Source of the DNA: Rhodopseudomonas_A palustris_F
Lineage (GTDB): Bacteria > Pseudomonadota > Alphaproteobacteria > Rhizobiales > Xanthobacteraceae
DNA length: 64,000 nucleotides
Assembly (NCBI RefSeq): GCF_000013745.1
Contig: NC_007925.1
Coordinates: 2,728,001-2,792,000 of the forward strand
Direction of reading: 5' to 3'
Position 1 is the stretch's first letter. The number at the start of each line of letters is the position of its first letter. The translations under genes and the position numbers were made by a program. Under the pieces are notes generated by a model, which saw nothing but the letters and a program-made list of their open reading frames with translations, had not been told where the DNA came from and did no database searches. Of this stretch, positions 43,656 through 54,500 are shown one piece after another.

Positions 43656-44969
43656 CTATTCCGCGGCCTCGGCCAGTTCGGCCGGCGGCTTGTGCCAGGG
43701 CACCGACGCCCCCAGCGTTTTTGCGATCGCCAGACCCGAGCGCAGGCCGTCTTCGTGGAAACCGTAGCCGGTCCAGGCGCCGCAGAACCAGGTATGGCGC
43801 TGGCCCTGGATCTCGCCGAGCCGTTGTTGCGCCGCGAATGCGGCGGCATTGTAGTGCGGATGTTCGCAAACGTAGCGGCCGAAGGTCAACGCCGGATCGG
43901 GCGCGAACGGCGGATTGAGGCTGACGAACAGCGGCTTGTCGTCGGGAATGCTCTGCAGCCGGTTCATCCAATAGGTCACCGAGATGTCGTTGACGCATTC
44001 GATCTGACGCGGCCAGCGCAGCACGTTCCACGCCGCCCAGGCGTGCCTGCGTTTCGGCATCAAGCGCGGGTCGCGATGCAGATAGATGACGTTGCTGGAA
44101 TAGCCGATGGCGCCGAGGATGCCGCGCTCGTCGTCGCTTGGGTCTTTGAGCATCGCCAACGCCTGGTCGCTGTGCGCGGCGATCACCACATGGTCGTAGG
44201 TTTCGCGGCCGCCGTGGCTGTCGTCGACGATCACCCCCTGCGCGGTGCGCTCGATCGAGGTCACCGCGCAGCCGAGCCGGATCCGGTCCTTGAACGTGGC
44301 GGTCAGCTTGTCGACATAGCTCTGGCTGCCGCCTTTGACCGACCGCCACACCGGCCGGTCGTATTGCAACAGCCGATGCTCGCTGAAGAACGCCACGAAG
44401 TTTTCGGCCGGGAAATTCATGATCTGCGCCGCCGGAGCCGACCAGATCGCGGCGCCCATCGGCGCCAAGTAATCGGTCAACAGCCGCGGTGCGAATTTGC
44501 GCAGCGCGAAGTAGTCCGCCAGCGTCAGCCCTTTCAGCGCGCCGGCTGCGAGATCGGCGACGCTGCGCTCGTTGAAGCTGAGGATATCCCTGAGCATCCG
44601 CAAGTAAGACGGCGACAGCAGGTTCGACGGCTGCGCGAACAGACCCCGTGCGGTCTCCGACCAGTTGGTGCCGCCGCCCATCCATTCGAACCGCCCAGAG
44701 TCCGCGGAAACCGCGAAGCTCATGTCGCTGGCCTCGGTCTCGACCCCCAGATGCGCGAACAGCGCGGTCAGATCCGGATAATTCAGCTCGTTATAGACGA
44801 TGAAGCCGATGTCGACGGCCATCGACTTGCCATCATAGTCGACGCTGATGGTGTGGCTGTGGCCGCCGGCCCTGATTTCGCGATCATAGACAGTGACGGG
44901 ATATCGCTGCGACAAGGCCCAAGCGGCGGCGTTGCCAGCGATTCCCGTTCCAACAATAGCGACGCGCAT
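43656..44969 (-). CDS. FAD-dependent amine-oxidase-like oxidoreductase (COG2907)
   Basis: 437 residues. The N-terminal Rossmann motif RVAIVGTGIAGNAAAWAL (2-19) binds FAD, followed by an acidic strand end (VYDREIRAGGHSHT). Other blocks include DIGFIVYNELNYPDLTALF and a C-terminal WFCGAWTGYGFHEDGLRSG FAD-binding segment. The COG2907 set is linked to lipid or carotenoid-type desaturation rather than amine oxidation. A GCTAGGA SD supports the chosen Met over an upstream one. First gene of the three-gene operon. Confidence 0.92.
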   Translation of the reverse strand: MRVAIVGTGIAGNAAAWALSQRYPVTVYDREIRAGGHSHTISVDYDGKSMAVDIGFIVYNELNYPDLTALFAHLGVETEASDMSFAVSADSGRFEWMGGGTNWSETARGLFAQPSNLLSPSYLRMLRDILSFNERSVADLAAGALKGLTLADYFALRKFAPRLLTDYLAPMGAAIWSAPAAQIMNFPAENFVAFFSEHRLLQYDRPVWRSVKGGSQSYVDKLTATFKDRIRLGCAVTSIERTAQGVIVDDSHGGRETYDHVVIAAHSDQALAMLKDPSDDERGILGAIGYSSNVIYLHRDPRLMPKRRHAWAAWNVLRWPRQIECVNDISVTYWMNRLQSIPDDKPLFVSLNPPFAPDPALTFGRYVCEHPHYNAAAFAAQQRLGEIQGQRHTWFCGAWTGYGFHEDGLRSGLAIAKTLGASVPWHKPPAELAEAAE

Positions 44970-45380
44970 TCCTAGCCCCTGTCCCCCGGTAATGCGCCAG
45001 TTACGGCGCATCGCCACTTGAGTTTCAACAATTTGCGTTGCTGGGTAACCGGGCCGGGCAGCTGCGAATCCTCGAGCGACGATGCGGAGATGAAATCTTG
45101 GTAAGATTTGCCACAACCGGCAAGCGCGTCAAGGTCGTAACAACCCCAGCAAATCCGCGGTTTTGCGACCGTGGCGATGTCGAAACAGCGGTTATCCGGT
45201 GGGTCATGACGTGCAACAAGCCCTGTGCGCGCGGCAATCCGGCGGCTACAATAGTCCGAAGATAAAAGAGGCGGGCCGAAGTCACGTGTCGCAAACTGCA
45301 CATCGAAGCGAATTGATCCGTCGGCCGCCGATCGCTGCGACGCGGGCGGGCGCTGCGTGCGACGTGAGGTCGCGGTACGC
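44970..45380. other. Divergent control region, FAD operon and RND operon
   Basis: 411 bp without a gene. A hairpin TAATGCGCC-N-GGCGCAT lies near 44992-45013 just upstream of the FAD gene. No clear regulator site; short minus-strand frames across it are not convincing. Confidence 0.5.
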
Positions 45381-46835
45381 ATGACCGGGGCTGCTTCCTT
45401 GATTCGACGGCTTGCCGGGACGGCGGCCACGCTGGCCTTGGCCGCGACCGTCGGCGGCTGCATCCTGACCCAGGACCTGCCGGATCCCGCGCTGGAGATT
45501 CCAACCGGTTATAAGGCCGCGCGCGCCACCACGGTGGAGGCTGTGCCGGCGCTCGACTGGTGGCGCGGCTTCCGCTCCACCGAGCTGACCCAGTTGATGG
45601 AGGAGGCGCAGACCGTCAACCTCGACATTGCCGCGGCCACGGCGCGAATCATCCAGGCCGACGCCCAGGCAAGGATCACCGGCACGGCGTTGCTCCCCAG
45701 CCTCACCGCCGGCGGCAGCGCGACGCGCTCGAAGAGTTCGACCGCGAGCAGCAGCGGGACCGGCGTCGGTCTCGGCGGCCGCGAGATCACCACCTATTCG
45801 TCTTCGCTCAGTGCGTCGTATGAGATCGATTTCTGGAGCAAGAATCGCGACGCCACGCTCGCCGCCGAAGAAATCGCCAACGCCAACCGGTTCGACCGCG
45901 ACGTGGTCGCGCTGACCACCGCCGCCGGCGTCGCTAACGCGTATTTCCAGGTGCTGGCATCGCAGGACCGGATCCGCACCGCCGAACGCAACATCGCCTC
46001 CGCGCAGCGCATCCTCGACGCCATCAAGCTGCGGCTCAGCGTCGGCACCGGCAGCGATCTCGACGTCGCCCAGCAGGAGAGCGTGCTCGCCAATCAGCGC
46101 GCCGCGGTGCCGCCGCTGCGGCTGACGCTGGCGCAGAACGTCAACGCGCTGGCGACCTTGGTGGCGCGGCCGCCGGAGGCGGTGCGGGTCGGCGGCGGTT
46201 CGCTCGACCGTATCGCCGCGCCGCGGGTGACGCCGGGGCTGCCGTCGGAATTGCTGACGCAACGCCCCGACATCCGCCGCCAGGAAGCCCAGCTCGCCTC
46301 CGCCACCGCCAATGTCGGCAGCGCGCGGGCGCAGTTTTTTCCAAGCATTCAACTGACCGGGCAGGGCGGCTATCAGAGCGCGGCGCTGGCCTCGTTGTTC
46401 ACCCCGCATGCGGCGTTTTACAACGTCGCCGCGGGACTGACCCAGCCGATTTTCGACGGCGGCCGAATCCTCGCCAATTTCGAATATAATCAGGCGCGGC
46501 AGGACGAATTGCTGCAGACCTATCGCAAGACCGTGGTGTCGGCGTTCGCCGACGTTGACAACGCGCTGGAATCGATCCGGCAGAACACCGAGCGGCTGCG
46601 GCTGCAACGGGTGGTGTTGGAATCCTCGCGCCGCGCCTTCAATCTCGCCGAACAGCAGTTGCGCGCCGGCACCGCCGACATCGTCACCGTGCTCAACACC
46701 CAATTGACGCTGTTTCAGGCCGAAGACGCGCTGTCGCAGGCGCAATTGGCGCGGCTTTTGGCGATCGTCAGCCTGTATCAGGCGTTGGGCGGCGGCTGGC
46801 AGCCGCGGCTGGAGAGGCCGGTCAATGCTCTTTAA
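45381..46835 (+). CDS. RND efflux outer-membrane factor (NodT/OprM family lipoprotein)
   Basis: 484 residues. Outer-membrane channel of a tripartite pump. Signal peptide with lipobox (ATVGGC, Cys near residue 30), then two repeated OEP domains with long Ala/Gln-rich helices and beta strands (SLSASYEIDFWSKNRDA; the NVGSARAQFFPSIQLTG and GLTQPIFDGGRI blocks). The ATG is chosen over a GTG eight codons upstream to give a proper signal peptide. First gene of the efflux operon; it overlaps the adaptor gene by 11 bases. Confidence 0.93.
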   Translation: MTGAASLIRRLAGTAATLALAATVGGCILTQDLPDPALEIPTGYKAARATTVEAVPALDWWRGFRSTELTQLMEEAQTVNLDIAAATARIIQADAQARITGTALLPSLTAGGSATRSKSSTASSSGTGVGLGGREITTYSSSLSASYEIDFWSKNRDATLAAEEIANANRFDRDVVALTTAAGVANAYFQVLASQDRIRTAERNIASAQRILDAIKLRLSVGTGSDLDVAQQESVLANQRAAVPPLRLTLAQNVNALATLVARPPEAVRVGGGSLDRIAAPRVTPGLPSELLTQRPDIRRQEAQLASATANVGSARAQFFPSIQLTGQGGYQSAALASLFTPHAAFYNVAAGLTQPIFDGGRILANFEYNQARQDELLQTYRKTVVSAFADVDNALESIRQNTERLRLQRVVLESSRRAFNLAEQQLRAGTADIVTVLNTQLTLFQAEDALSQAQLARLLAIVSLYQALGGGWQPRLERPVNAL

Positions 46836-48180
46836 GCCGGAGCCCAAGTCTGCCCCCGGAGTCATCGGGCCCGGCGTGGCTGCGCCGCCGCCGCGCAAGC
46901 GGCGCCGGCTGTTGTCGCTCTTGATCACCGCACTGATCCTGTGCGTGCTCGGTTATATCGCCTGGAGCTCGTTCCAGCAGAAGCAGACCGCCAACCGGGT
47001 GCGGCCGGATCTGGCAGTGCCGGTGCTGGCGGCGACGCCGCGGGTGCAGGACGTGCCGGTGTATCTTGACGGCGTCGGCTCGGTGCGCGCGCTCAACAAC
47101 GTCACGGTGCGGGCGCAGGTCGACGGCAAGCTGATCTCGATCAACTTCAAGGAGGGCCAGGACGTCAAGCAGGGCGACGTGCTGGCGGAGATCGATCCGG
47201 CGATCTATCAGGCGCAATACGACCAGGCGGTGGCCAAGAAGGCGCAGGACGAAGCCCAGCTCGCCAATGCGCGGATCGACCTTTCCCGCTATCAGCAGCT
47301 CGCCGCCTCCAACGCCGGCTCCAAGCAGCAGGCCGACACCCAGCGCGCCACCGTGGCGCAGTTGGAAGCCTTGGTGCGCTCCGACCAGGCGGCGATCGAC
47401 AACGCCGCGGCGACGCTCAGCTACACCAAGGTGATCGCGCCGTTGTCCGGCCGCGCCGGGCTCAGGCTGGTCGACCAGGGCAACATCATCCGCGCCTCGG
47501 ATGCCACCGGCCTCGTGGTGATCACCCAATTGCAGCCGATCGCGGTGCAGTTCAGCCTGCCGCAGCAGCAGATCGTCCGGGTCAACGCCGCGCAGGGCAA
47601 GGCGCCGCTTAGCGTCGACGTGTTCGGCAATGACGGCGTCACCGTGGTCGACAGCGGCACGCTGCGCGGCATCGACAACCAGGTCGATTCCACCACCGGC
47701 ACGGTGAAGCTGAAGGCGGAATTCCCCAACGCGCGTTTCCAGCTATGGCCGGGGCAGTTCGTCAATGTGCGGCTGAAGGTCGAGACGCTGCCGCAGGCTT
47801 TGGTGATCCCGAGCTCGGCGGTGCAGCGCGGCCCGGCCGGTACCTTCTCCTATGTGATCGGCGAGGGCGACGTCGTGTCAGCACGGCCGGTCACGGTGAC
47901 GCAGCAGAACGAGACCGAGGCGGTGATCGCCAAGGGTCTTTCGGCCGGCGAGCGCGTCGTCACCACCGGCTTTGCCAACCTGTCCGACGGCGCCAAGGTC
48001 AGCGTCGGCGCTGGCGATCAGACGCTGACGCCGGATCTGGCGCCGCGCAAACGCCAAAGCAAGGGCGGCGCGCCGGGCGAGCGAGGCAAGGGGGCTTCGA
48101 GCGAAGGCGATCAGAAGGGCCAGACCGGACCGGCGCCGGCACCGTCGAGCGCGCCGGCCGGTGGGGCGAAGCAGCCATGA
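46825..48180 (+). CDS. RND efflux periplasmic adaptor (MdtA-like)
   Basis: 451 residues. Membrane-fusion protein linking pump and outer-membrane channel. A single N-terminal helix (about 29-49) follows a basic RKRRR. Then come the lipoyl-like halves (VRAQVDGKLISINFKEGQDVKQGDVLAEIDP and the matching SYTKVIAPLSGRAGLRLV), a coiled-coil hairpin, and beta-barrel and membrane-proximal domains. The C-terminal ~60 residues are a low-complexity Lys/Gly/Pro/Ser tail. A family B palindrome lies between it and the pump gene. Confidence 0.95.
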   Translation: MLFKPEPKSAPGVIGPGVAAPPPRKRRRLLSLLITALILCVLGYIAWSSFQQKQTANRVRPDLAVPVLAATPRVQDVPVYLDGVGSVRALNNVTVRAQVDGKLISINFKEGQDVKQGDVLAEIDPAIYQAQYDQAVAKKAQDEAQLANARIDLSRYQQLAASNAGSKQQADTQRATVAQLEALVRSDQAAIDNAAATLSYTKVIAPLSGRAGLRLVDQGNIIRASDATGLVVITQLQPIAVQFSLPQQQIVRVNAAQGKAPLSVDVFGNDGVTVVDSGTLRGIDNQVDSTTGTVKLKAEFPNARFQLWPGQFVNVRLKVETLPQALVIPSSAVQRGPAGTFSYVIGEGDVVSARPVTVTQQNETEAVIAKGLSAGERVVTTGFANLSDGAKVSVGAGDQTLTPDLAPRKRQSKGGAPGERGKGASSEGDQKGQTGPAPAPSSAPAGGAKQP

Positions 48181-48194
48181 TGCGATCTGACCAT

Positions 48195-48333
48195 CGTGCC
48201 CCGGACGCGGCGCAGCGCGCCGCCCTTGCGGCGTGGTGCGCTGCAGAGCCGGGGCCGTTACGCAACGCAGTGCTTGGAATGGTCCCGGTTCTGCGGAGCA
48301 GCGCGAAGAGCGCTGCACCGTGCCCGGGACACG
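48195..48333. repeat. Dispersed nested palindrome, family B, inside the efflux operon
   Basis: Outer arms CGTGCCCCGGAC and CCCGGGACACG; inner GAGCCGGGGCCGTTACG and GGAATGGTCCCGG. It sits in the 195-bp gap between the adaptor and first pump genes, which are otherwise abutting throughout the operon. Confidence 0.9.
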
Positions 48334-48375
48334 GTGTAGCAGGTTGACGATTTCTCCAACCGCGAGCGCGCAGCC

Positions 48376-51300
48376 ATGAGCGTCTCGGAGCCGTTCATCC
48401 GCCGTCCGATCGCCACCTCGTTGTTGGGGGTGGCGCTGCTGCTCGGCGGCTTGCTGGGCTATCTGGCGCTGCCGGTGTCGGCATTGCCGCAGGTCGATTT
48501 CCCGACCGTGCAGGTCACCACGCAATTGCCGGGCGCGAGCCCCGACGTGATCGCCTCGCTGATCACCGCGCCGCTGGAACGCCAGCTCGGCCAGATCCCG
48601 TCGCTGTCGGCGATGACCTCGACGAGTTCGTTCGGCGTCAGCCAGGTGTCGCTGCAGTTCGACCTCAACCGCGATATCGATGGTGCTACGCAAGACGTGC
48701 AGGCGGCGATCAACGCCGCAGCCGGCGTGCTGCCGAAGAACCTGCCGTATCCGCCGACCTACGCCAAAGTGAATCCCGCCGACGCCGCGGTGCTGACGCT
48801 GGCGCTCACCTCCGAGACCAGTTCGATGCGGGCGATGAGCGACATTGCCGACACGCTGCTGGCGCAGCGGCTCAGCCAAATCTCCGGCGTCGGCCGCGTC
48901 ACCGTGCTCGGCGGGCTGAAGCCCGCTGTGCGGGTGCAGGCCGATCTGGCGCGGCTCGCCGCCTACGGCATCGCGATGGAAGACCTTCGCACCGCGATTG
49001 CGGGCGCCAACGTCTCCGGGCCGAAGGGCTCGCTCGACGGCGCGCAGCAGGCCTACACCATCGCCGCCAACGACCAGATCGCCGCCGCCGACGCCTACCG
49101 GCCGATCATCATCGCCTACCGCAACGGCTCGCCGGTGACGATCGGCGACGTCGCCTCGATCGTCGATGGGCTGGAGAACGACCGCACCGGCGGCTGGTTC
49201 AACGGCACCCCCGCGGTGATCCTCGACATCCAGCGCCAGCCCGGCGCCAATGTCATCGAGGTGGTGCGGCAGATCCGCGAGGAGATCCCCAAGGTGCAGC
49301 GGGCGATCCCGGCCGGGGTCAAGCTGACCGTGGTGTCGGACCGCACCGTCACCATCCGCGCCTCGGTGCACGACGTGCAGTTCACGCTGCTGCTCAGCGT
49401 GATCCTGGTGACGCTGGTGGTGCTGTTGTTCCTGCGCTCAATGCGCGCCACCATCATCGCTGGCGTAGCGCTGCCGCTGTCGCTGATCACCTCGTTCGGC
49501 GTGATGTATTTCGCCGGCTTCAGCCTCGACAATCTGTCGCTGATGGCGCTGACCATCGGCACCGGCTTCGTGGTCGACGACGCCATCGTGATGATCGAGA
49601 ACATCGTCCGCCACATGGAAGACGGCGAAACCCCGATGCAGGCGGCGCTCGACGGCGCCAGCGAGATCGGCTTCACGGTGATTTCGCTCACCGTGTCGCT
49701 GATCGCGGTGTTCATCCCGCTATTGTTCATGTCCGGGCTGGTCGGCCGCATGTTCCGCGAATTCGCGCTGACCCTGACCATCGCGGTGGTGACCTCCGCG
49801 GTGGTGTCGCTGACGCTGACGCCGATGATGTGCTCGCGGCTGTTGAAGCATCCCGGCGAGGAGCGGCAGATCCCCGGGCTCGCCACCATCTCGGGCTGGA
49901 TCGACCGCTCCGCCGAGGCCTATCACCGCTCGCTGTTGTGGGTGCTGCAGCGGCAGCGCGCCACGCTGGTTTTGACCTTCGTCACCGTGGCGGCGACGCT
50001 GGCGCTTTATGTGATCGCGCCGAAGGGCTTTTTGCCTTTGCAGGACACCGCCTCGATCACCGCGGTGACCGAAGCCGGACCCGACGTGTCGTTCGCCGAG
50101 ATGCAGGCGCGGCAGGCGGCGACCGCCGACGCCATCAAGGCCGATCCCGACGTCACCGGCGTGGTCTCGGTGATCGGCGCGGGCTCGGTCAATCCGACCA
50201 CCAATGTCGGCCGCCTGGTGATGAACCTGAAGCCGCGCGGCGAACGCAAGGCTGACGTCGCGCAGGTGATCGAGCGGCTCAAGCAACGCGTCGCCGGCAT
50301 CCCCGGCATGACGGTGTATTTCCAGGCGGTGCAGGACGTCCAGATTTCCACGCAGGCCAGCCGCTCGCAATATCAGTACACCTTGACCGGCACCGACGCC
50401 GCCGCGGTGTCGCTGTGGTCGAACAAACTGGTCGCCGAAATGCGCCGCGATCCCTTGTTCCGCGACGTGTCGTCGGAGGCCCAGGAAGGCGGCTTGCGCG
50501 CCGCGCTTGATATCAACCGGCAGCGCGCCGGCCAGCTCGGCGTCAGCATCCAGGCGATCAACGACACCTTGAACGACGCGTTTGCGCAGCGGCAGATTTC
50601 CACCATCTACGGCCAGGCCAATCAGTACCGCGTGGTGCTGGAGGCGATGCCGCAGTATCAGCGCGATCCCTCGATCCTGTCCAAGCTCTACGTGCCCGGC
50701 ACCGGCGGCGCTCAGGTGCCGATCTCGGCGGTGGCGGAGATGACGCGCACCACCGCGCCCTTGGCGATCTCGCATCAGGCGCAGTTTCCGGCGGTGTCGC
50801 TCAGCTTCAACCTGGCGCCGGGCGAAGCGCTCGGCGACGCGGTCGACGCGGTGAAGAGCATCGAGACACGGATCGGCATGCCGGGCTCGATCGTCGGGCT
50901 GTATTCCGGCGACGCCGCGGAGTTCTCCAAGTCGCTGGCCGGGCAGCCCTGGCTGATCCTCGCCGCATTGGTGACGATCTACATCGTGCTCGGCGTGCTG
51001 TACGAGAGCTACATCCACCCGATCACCATTCTGTCGACGCTGCCCTCGGCCGGCGTCGGCGCGATCCTGGCCTTGATGCTGTTCGGACAGGATCTCTCGG
51101 TGATCGGGCTGATCGGCATCATCCTGCTGATGGGCATCGTCAAGAAGAACGCCATCATGATGATCGACTTCGCGCTGGAGGCGGAGCGGCACAAGGGGCT
51201 GTCGTCCTACGACGCGATCGTGCAGGCCTGCCTGCTGCGCTTCCGGCCGATCATGATGACGACGCTGGCGGCGCTGTTCGGCGCGCTGCCGCTGGCGATC

Positions 51301-51504
51301 GAAAGCGGCACCGGCGCCGAATTGCGGTTTCCGCTCGGCGTCTCGATCGTCGGCGGCCTGCTGCTCAGCCAGCTGCTGACGCTCTACACCACGCCGGTGA
51401 TTTATCTCGCGCTCGATCGGCTCAACCGCCGCATCGAAGGCGCGCTGCCGCCGGCGCCGGCGTCACCTCCGCCGGTCGCCCGAGCTGCCGGGGAGGCGCC
51501 GTAG
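48376..51504 (+). CDS. RND efflux inner-membrane pump, first subunit (MdtB/AcrB family)
   Basis: Proton-driven pump, 1,042 residues, 12 helices and two large periplasmic loops. The proton-relay pair is in FVVDDAIVMIENIVRHMEDG (TM4) and the TM10 Lys in VKKNAIMMIDFALEAER. The N-terminus FIRRPIATSLLGVALLLGG and the end VSIVGGLLLSQLLTLYTTPVIYLALDRL are family standard. It sits directly before a second, non-identical pump, the MdtBC arrangement, where two pump types form a hetero-trimer. Substrates unknown; bile salts, novobiocin or metals are typical for relatives. Confidence 0.95.
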   Translation: MSVSEPFIRRPIATSLLGVALLLGGLLGYLALPVSALPQVDFPTVQVTTQLPGASPDVIASLITAPLERQLGQIPSLSAMTSTSSFGVSQVSLQFDLNRDIDGATQDVQAAINAAAGVLPKNLPYPPTYAKVNPADAAVLTLALTSETSSMRAMSDIADTLLAQRLSQISGVGRVTVLGGLKPAVRVQADLARLAAYGIAMEDLRTAIAGANVSGPKGSLDGAQQAYTIAANDQIAAADAYRPIIIAYRNGSPVTIGDVASIVDGLENDRTGGWFNGTPAVILDIQRQPGANVIEVVRQIREEIPKVQRAIPAGVKLTVVSDRTVTIRASVHDVQFTLLLSVILVTLVVLLFLRSMRATIIAGVALPLSLITSFGVMYFAGFSLDNLSLMALTIGTGFVVDDAIVMIENIVRHMEDGETPMQAALDGASEIGFTVISLTVSLIAVFIPLLFMSGLVGRMFREFALTLTIAVVTSAVVSLTLTPMMCSRLLKHPGEERQIPGLATISGWIDRSAEAYHRSLLWVLQRQRATLVLTFVTVAATLALYVIAPKGFLPLQDTASITAVTEAGPDVSFAEMQARQAATADAIKADPDVTGVVSVIGAGSVNPTTNVGRLVMNLKPRGERKADVAQVIERLKQRVAGIPGMTVYFQAVQDVQISTQASRSQYQYTLTGTDAAAVSLWSNKLVAEMRRDPLFRDVSSEAQEGGLRAALDINRQRAGQLGVSIQAINDTLNDAFAQRQISTIYGQANQYRVVLEAMPQYQRDPSILSKLYVPGTGGAQVPISAVAEMTRTTAPLAISHQAQFPAVSLSFNLAPGEALGDAVDAVKSIETRIGMPGSIVGLYSGDAAEFSKSLAGQPWLILAALVTIYIVLGVLYESYIHPITILSTLPSAGVGAILALMLFGQDLSVIGLIGIILLMGIVKKNAIMMIDFALEAERHKGLSSYDAIVQACLLRFRPIMMTTLAALFGALPLAIESGTGAELRFPLGVSIVGGLLLSQLLTLYTTPVIYLALDRLNRRIEGALPPAPASPPPVARAAGEAP

Positions 51505-54500
51505 ATGGCGTCGCTGTCCGAACCGTTCATCAGACGGCCGGTCGGCACCACGCTGCTGGCGATCGGGTTGTTTCTGCTCGGGCTCGTGGCCTACAAGTTT
51601 CTGCCGGTGGCGGCGGTGCCGAACGTCGATTTCCCGATGATCTTCGTGCAGGCCTCGCGGCCCGGCGCCGACCCCTCGGTGATGGCGGCGACGGTGGCGG
51701 CCCCGCTGGAGCGCCGGCTCGGCGAGATCGCCGGCATCGACCAGATCACGTCGACCAGTTCGCTGGGCTCGACCCGGATCCAGCTGCAATTTGCGATCGG
51801 CCGCGACGTCGACCGCGCCGCGCGCGACGTTCAGGCTGCGATCAACGCTTCGCTGAGTGATTTGCCGACCGACCTGCCGACGCTGCCGAAATTCCGCAAG
51901 GCCAATTCCGCGGCGTCGCCGGTGTTTATTCTGGCGCTGACTTCGAAGACGATTCAGCCGAGCGCGATCTACGACGTCGCCGACACCGTGATCGCGCAGC
52001 GCATCTCGCAGGTGCCGGGCGTCGGCGAGGTGACGGTGTCCGGCGCCGATCAGCCGGCGGTGCGCATCGCGCTCAACCCGGTGGCGCTGTCGACCGCCAA
52101 CATCTCCACCGACGACGTCCGCACCGCGATCGTCAACGCCAATCCGCTGGGGCCGGTCGGCATTTTCAACGGCGCGCGGCAGAGCGAGACGCTGTCGACC
52201 AACAAGCAGATGCGCACCGCCGCCGAATTCCGCGACATCGTGATCAAGAGCAGCGGCGGCAATGTGCTGCGGCTGTCTGACGTCGCCACCGTCGAGGACG
52301 CCACCCGCTCGAGCCGATCGATCGCCTGGTTCAACAAGCAGCCGGCGGTGCTGATCCAGATCACCAAGCAGGGCGACGCCAACGTCATCGACACCGTCGA
52401 CCGGGTCAAGGCGCTGCTGCCGGAACTGAAGCAGTGGATTCCGGCCGGCGTCGAAATCTCCACGCTGACCGACCGCACCGGCACCATCCGCGCCAGCGTC
52501 GCCGACATGCAATGGACGCTGCTCGCCACCGCGGTGCTGGTGATGGGGGTGGTGTTCGTGTTCCTGCGAAGGCTGACGCCGACCATCGCCGCCGGCGTCT
52601 CGGTGCCGCTGGCGCTGGCCGGCACCTGCGCCGGAATGTGGCTGGCCGGCTTCTCGATCAACAACCTGTCGCTGATGGCTTTGGCGATCTCGGTCGGTTT
52701 CGTGGTCGACGACGCCATCGTGATGATCGAGAACATGTACCGCAATCTCGAGCGCGGCATGGCGCCGCTGCAGGCGGCGCTCGATGGCGCCAAACAGATC
52801 GGCTTCACCGTGCTGTCGATCAGCCTGTCGCTGGTGGCGGCGTTTACGCCGCTGATCTTCATGGACGGCATGGTCGGCCGGCTGCTGCGCGAATTCTCGC
52901 TGACGCTCACCTTTGCGATTGCGGTGTCGACCGTGGTGTCGCTGACGGTGACGCCGATGATCTGCGCGCATTACATCCGTGGCGCGGTGTCGCACAACGA
53001 GACCTGGTTCGATCGCTTGATCGAGGGCGGGCTGTCGCGGCTGGTGAGTTTCTACGCCACCACGCTGCGCGCCGTGCTCGGCTATCCCGGGCTGACCATG
53101 CTGGTGTTCTTCGCCACCATCGCGCTGACGGTGACGCTCTATATCAAGACCCCGAAGGGCTATTTCCCGACCGACGATTCCGGCTTCGTGATCGGCTCGA
53201 CCCGCGCCTCGGCCGACGTCTCGTTCCAGGCGATGAAGCAGATGCAGCAGCAACTTGCCGACATCGTGATGGCCGATCCGGCGGTCGAAGGCATCGGCTC
53301 GGCGCTCGGCGGCGGCGGCGGGCCGGGCGGCGGCGGCTCCAATCGTGGCATGATGTTCATCAGCCTGAAGCCGATCGAGCAGCGCGACGGCCTTTCAACC
53401 GAAATGGTGATCAACCGGCTGCGCAAGAATCTCGGCGCGGTGGCCGGAATCCGGCTGTTCATGTTCGCAGCCCAAGACCTGCGCACCGGCGGTAGGCAGA
53501 GCGATTCCGACTATCAGTACACGCTGACCTCGACCGACCTCAGCCTGCTGCAGACCTGGGCGCCGCTGGTCGGCAAGCGCATGGAGAGCGTCGAGGGCAT
53601 CACCGACGTCTCCAGCGATCGCGATCCCGGCGGCTTGCAGCTGACGCTGGCGATCGACCGCAATGTCGCCTCGAGCTTAGGCGTCCGCGTCCAGGACATC
53701 GACAACGCGCTCAACAACGCGTTTTCGCAGCGGCAGATTTCCACCATCTACACCCAGCGCAACCAGTATCAGGTGGTGCTGGAGATCGACGCCAAATTCC
53801 AGAACGATCCCTCCGACCTCGAACGCATCTTCGTCGCGGGCGCCGGCGGCGCGCAGATTCCGTTGTCTGCGCTGGTGCATACCAAGCGCGATCTGTCGCC
53901 GCTGGCGGTGTATCACTCGCAGTCGTTCCCCTCGACCACGGTGTCGTTCAACCTGCAGCCCGACGTGCCGCTGCAGACCGCCACCGCCAACATCCAGCGC
54001 GCGGTCGACGAATTGCACATGCCGGAGGGCATTCGCGGCTCGTTCGACGGCAATGCCGGCGACTTCGCCAAGACCTCGTCGAAGCAGCCGCTGCTGATCC
54101 TCGCAGCATTGGTGGCGATGTATATCGTGCTCGGCGTGCTCTATGAGAGTTTGGCGCATCCGTTGACCATCATCTCGACGCTGCCGTCGGCCGGGCTCGG
54201 CGCGCTGCTGGCGTTGCAGGTCACCAACACGCCGCTGACCATCATCGCCTTCGTCGGCATCATTCTGTTGATCGGCATCGTCAAGAAGAACGGCATCATG
54301 ATGGTCGATTTCGCGCTGGAGGCCGAGCGCAGCCGCGGGCTGTCCTCGGCGGATGCGATCTTCGAGGCCTGCGTGGTCCGGTTCCGGCCGATCCTGATGA
54401 CCACGATGGCGGCGCTGTTCGCCGGCATTCCGCTGGTGGTGGCGATCGGGCCCGGCACCGAGCTGCGCCGCCCGCTCGGCATCACCATCATCGGCGGGTT

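Noticed and set aside
49720..51192. 490-codon minus-strand frame under the first RND pump
   Set aside because: Antisense shadow with no family content; the + strand gene is complete.
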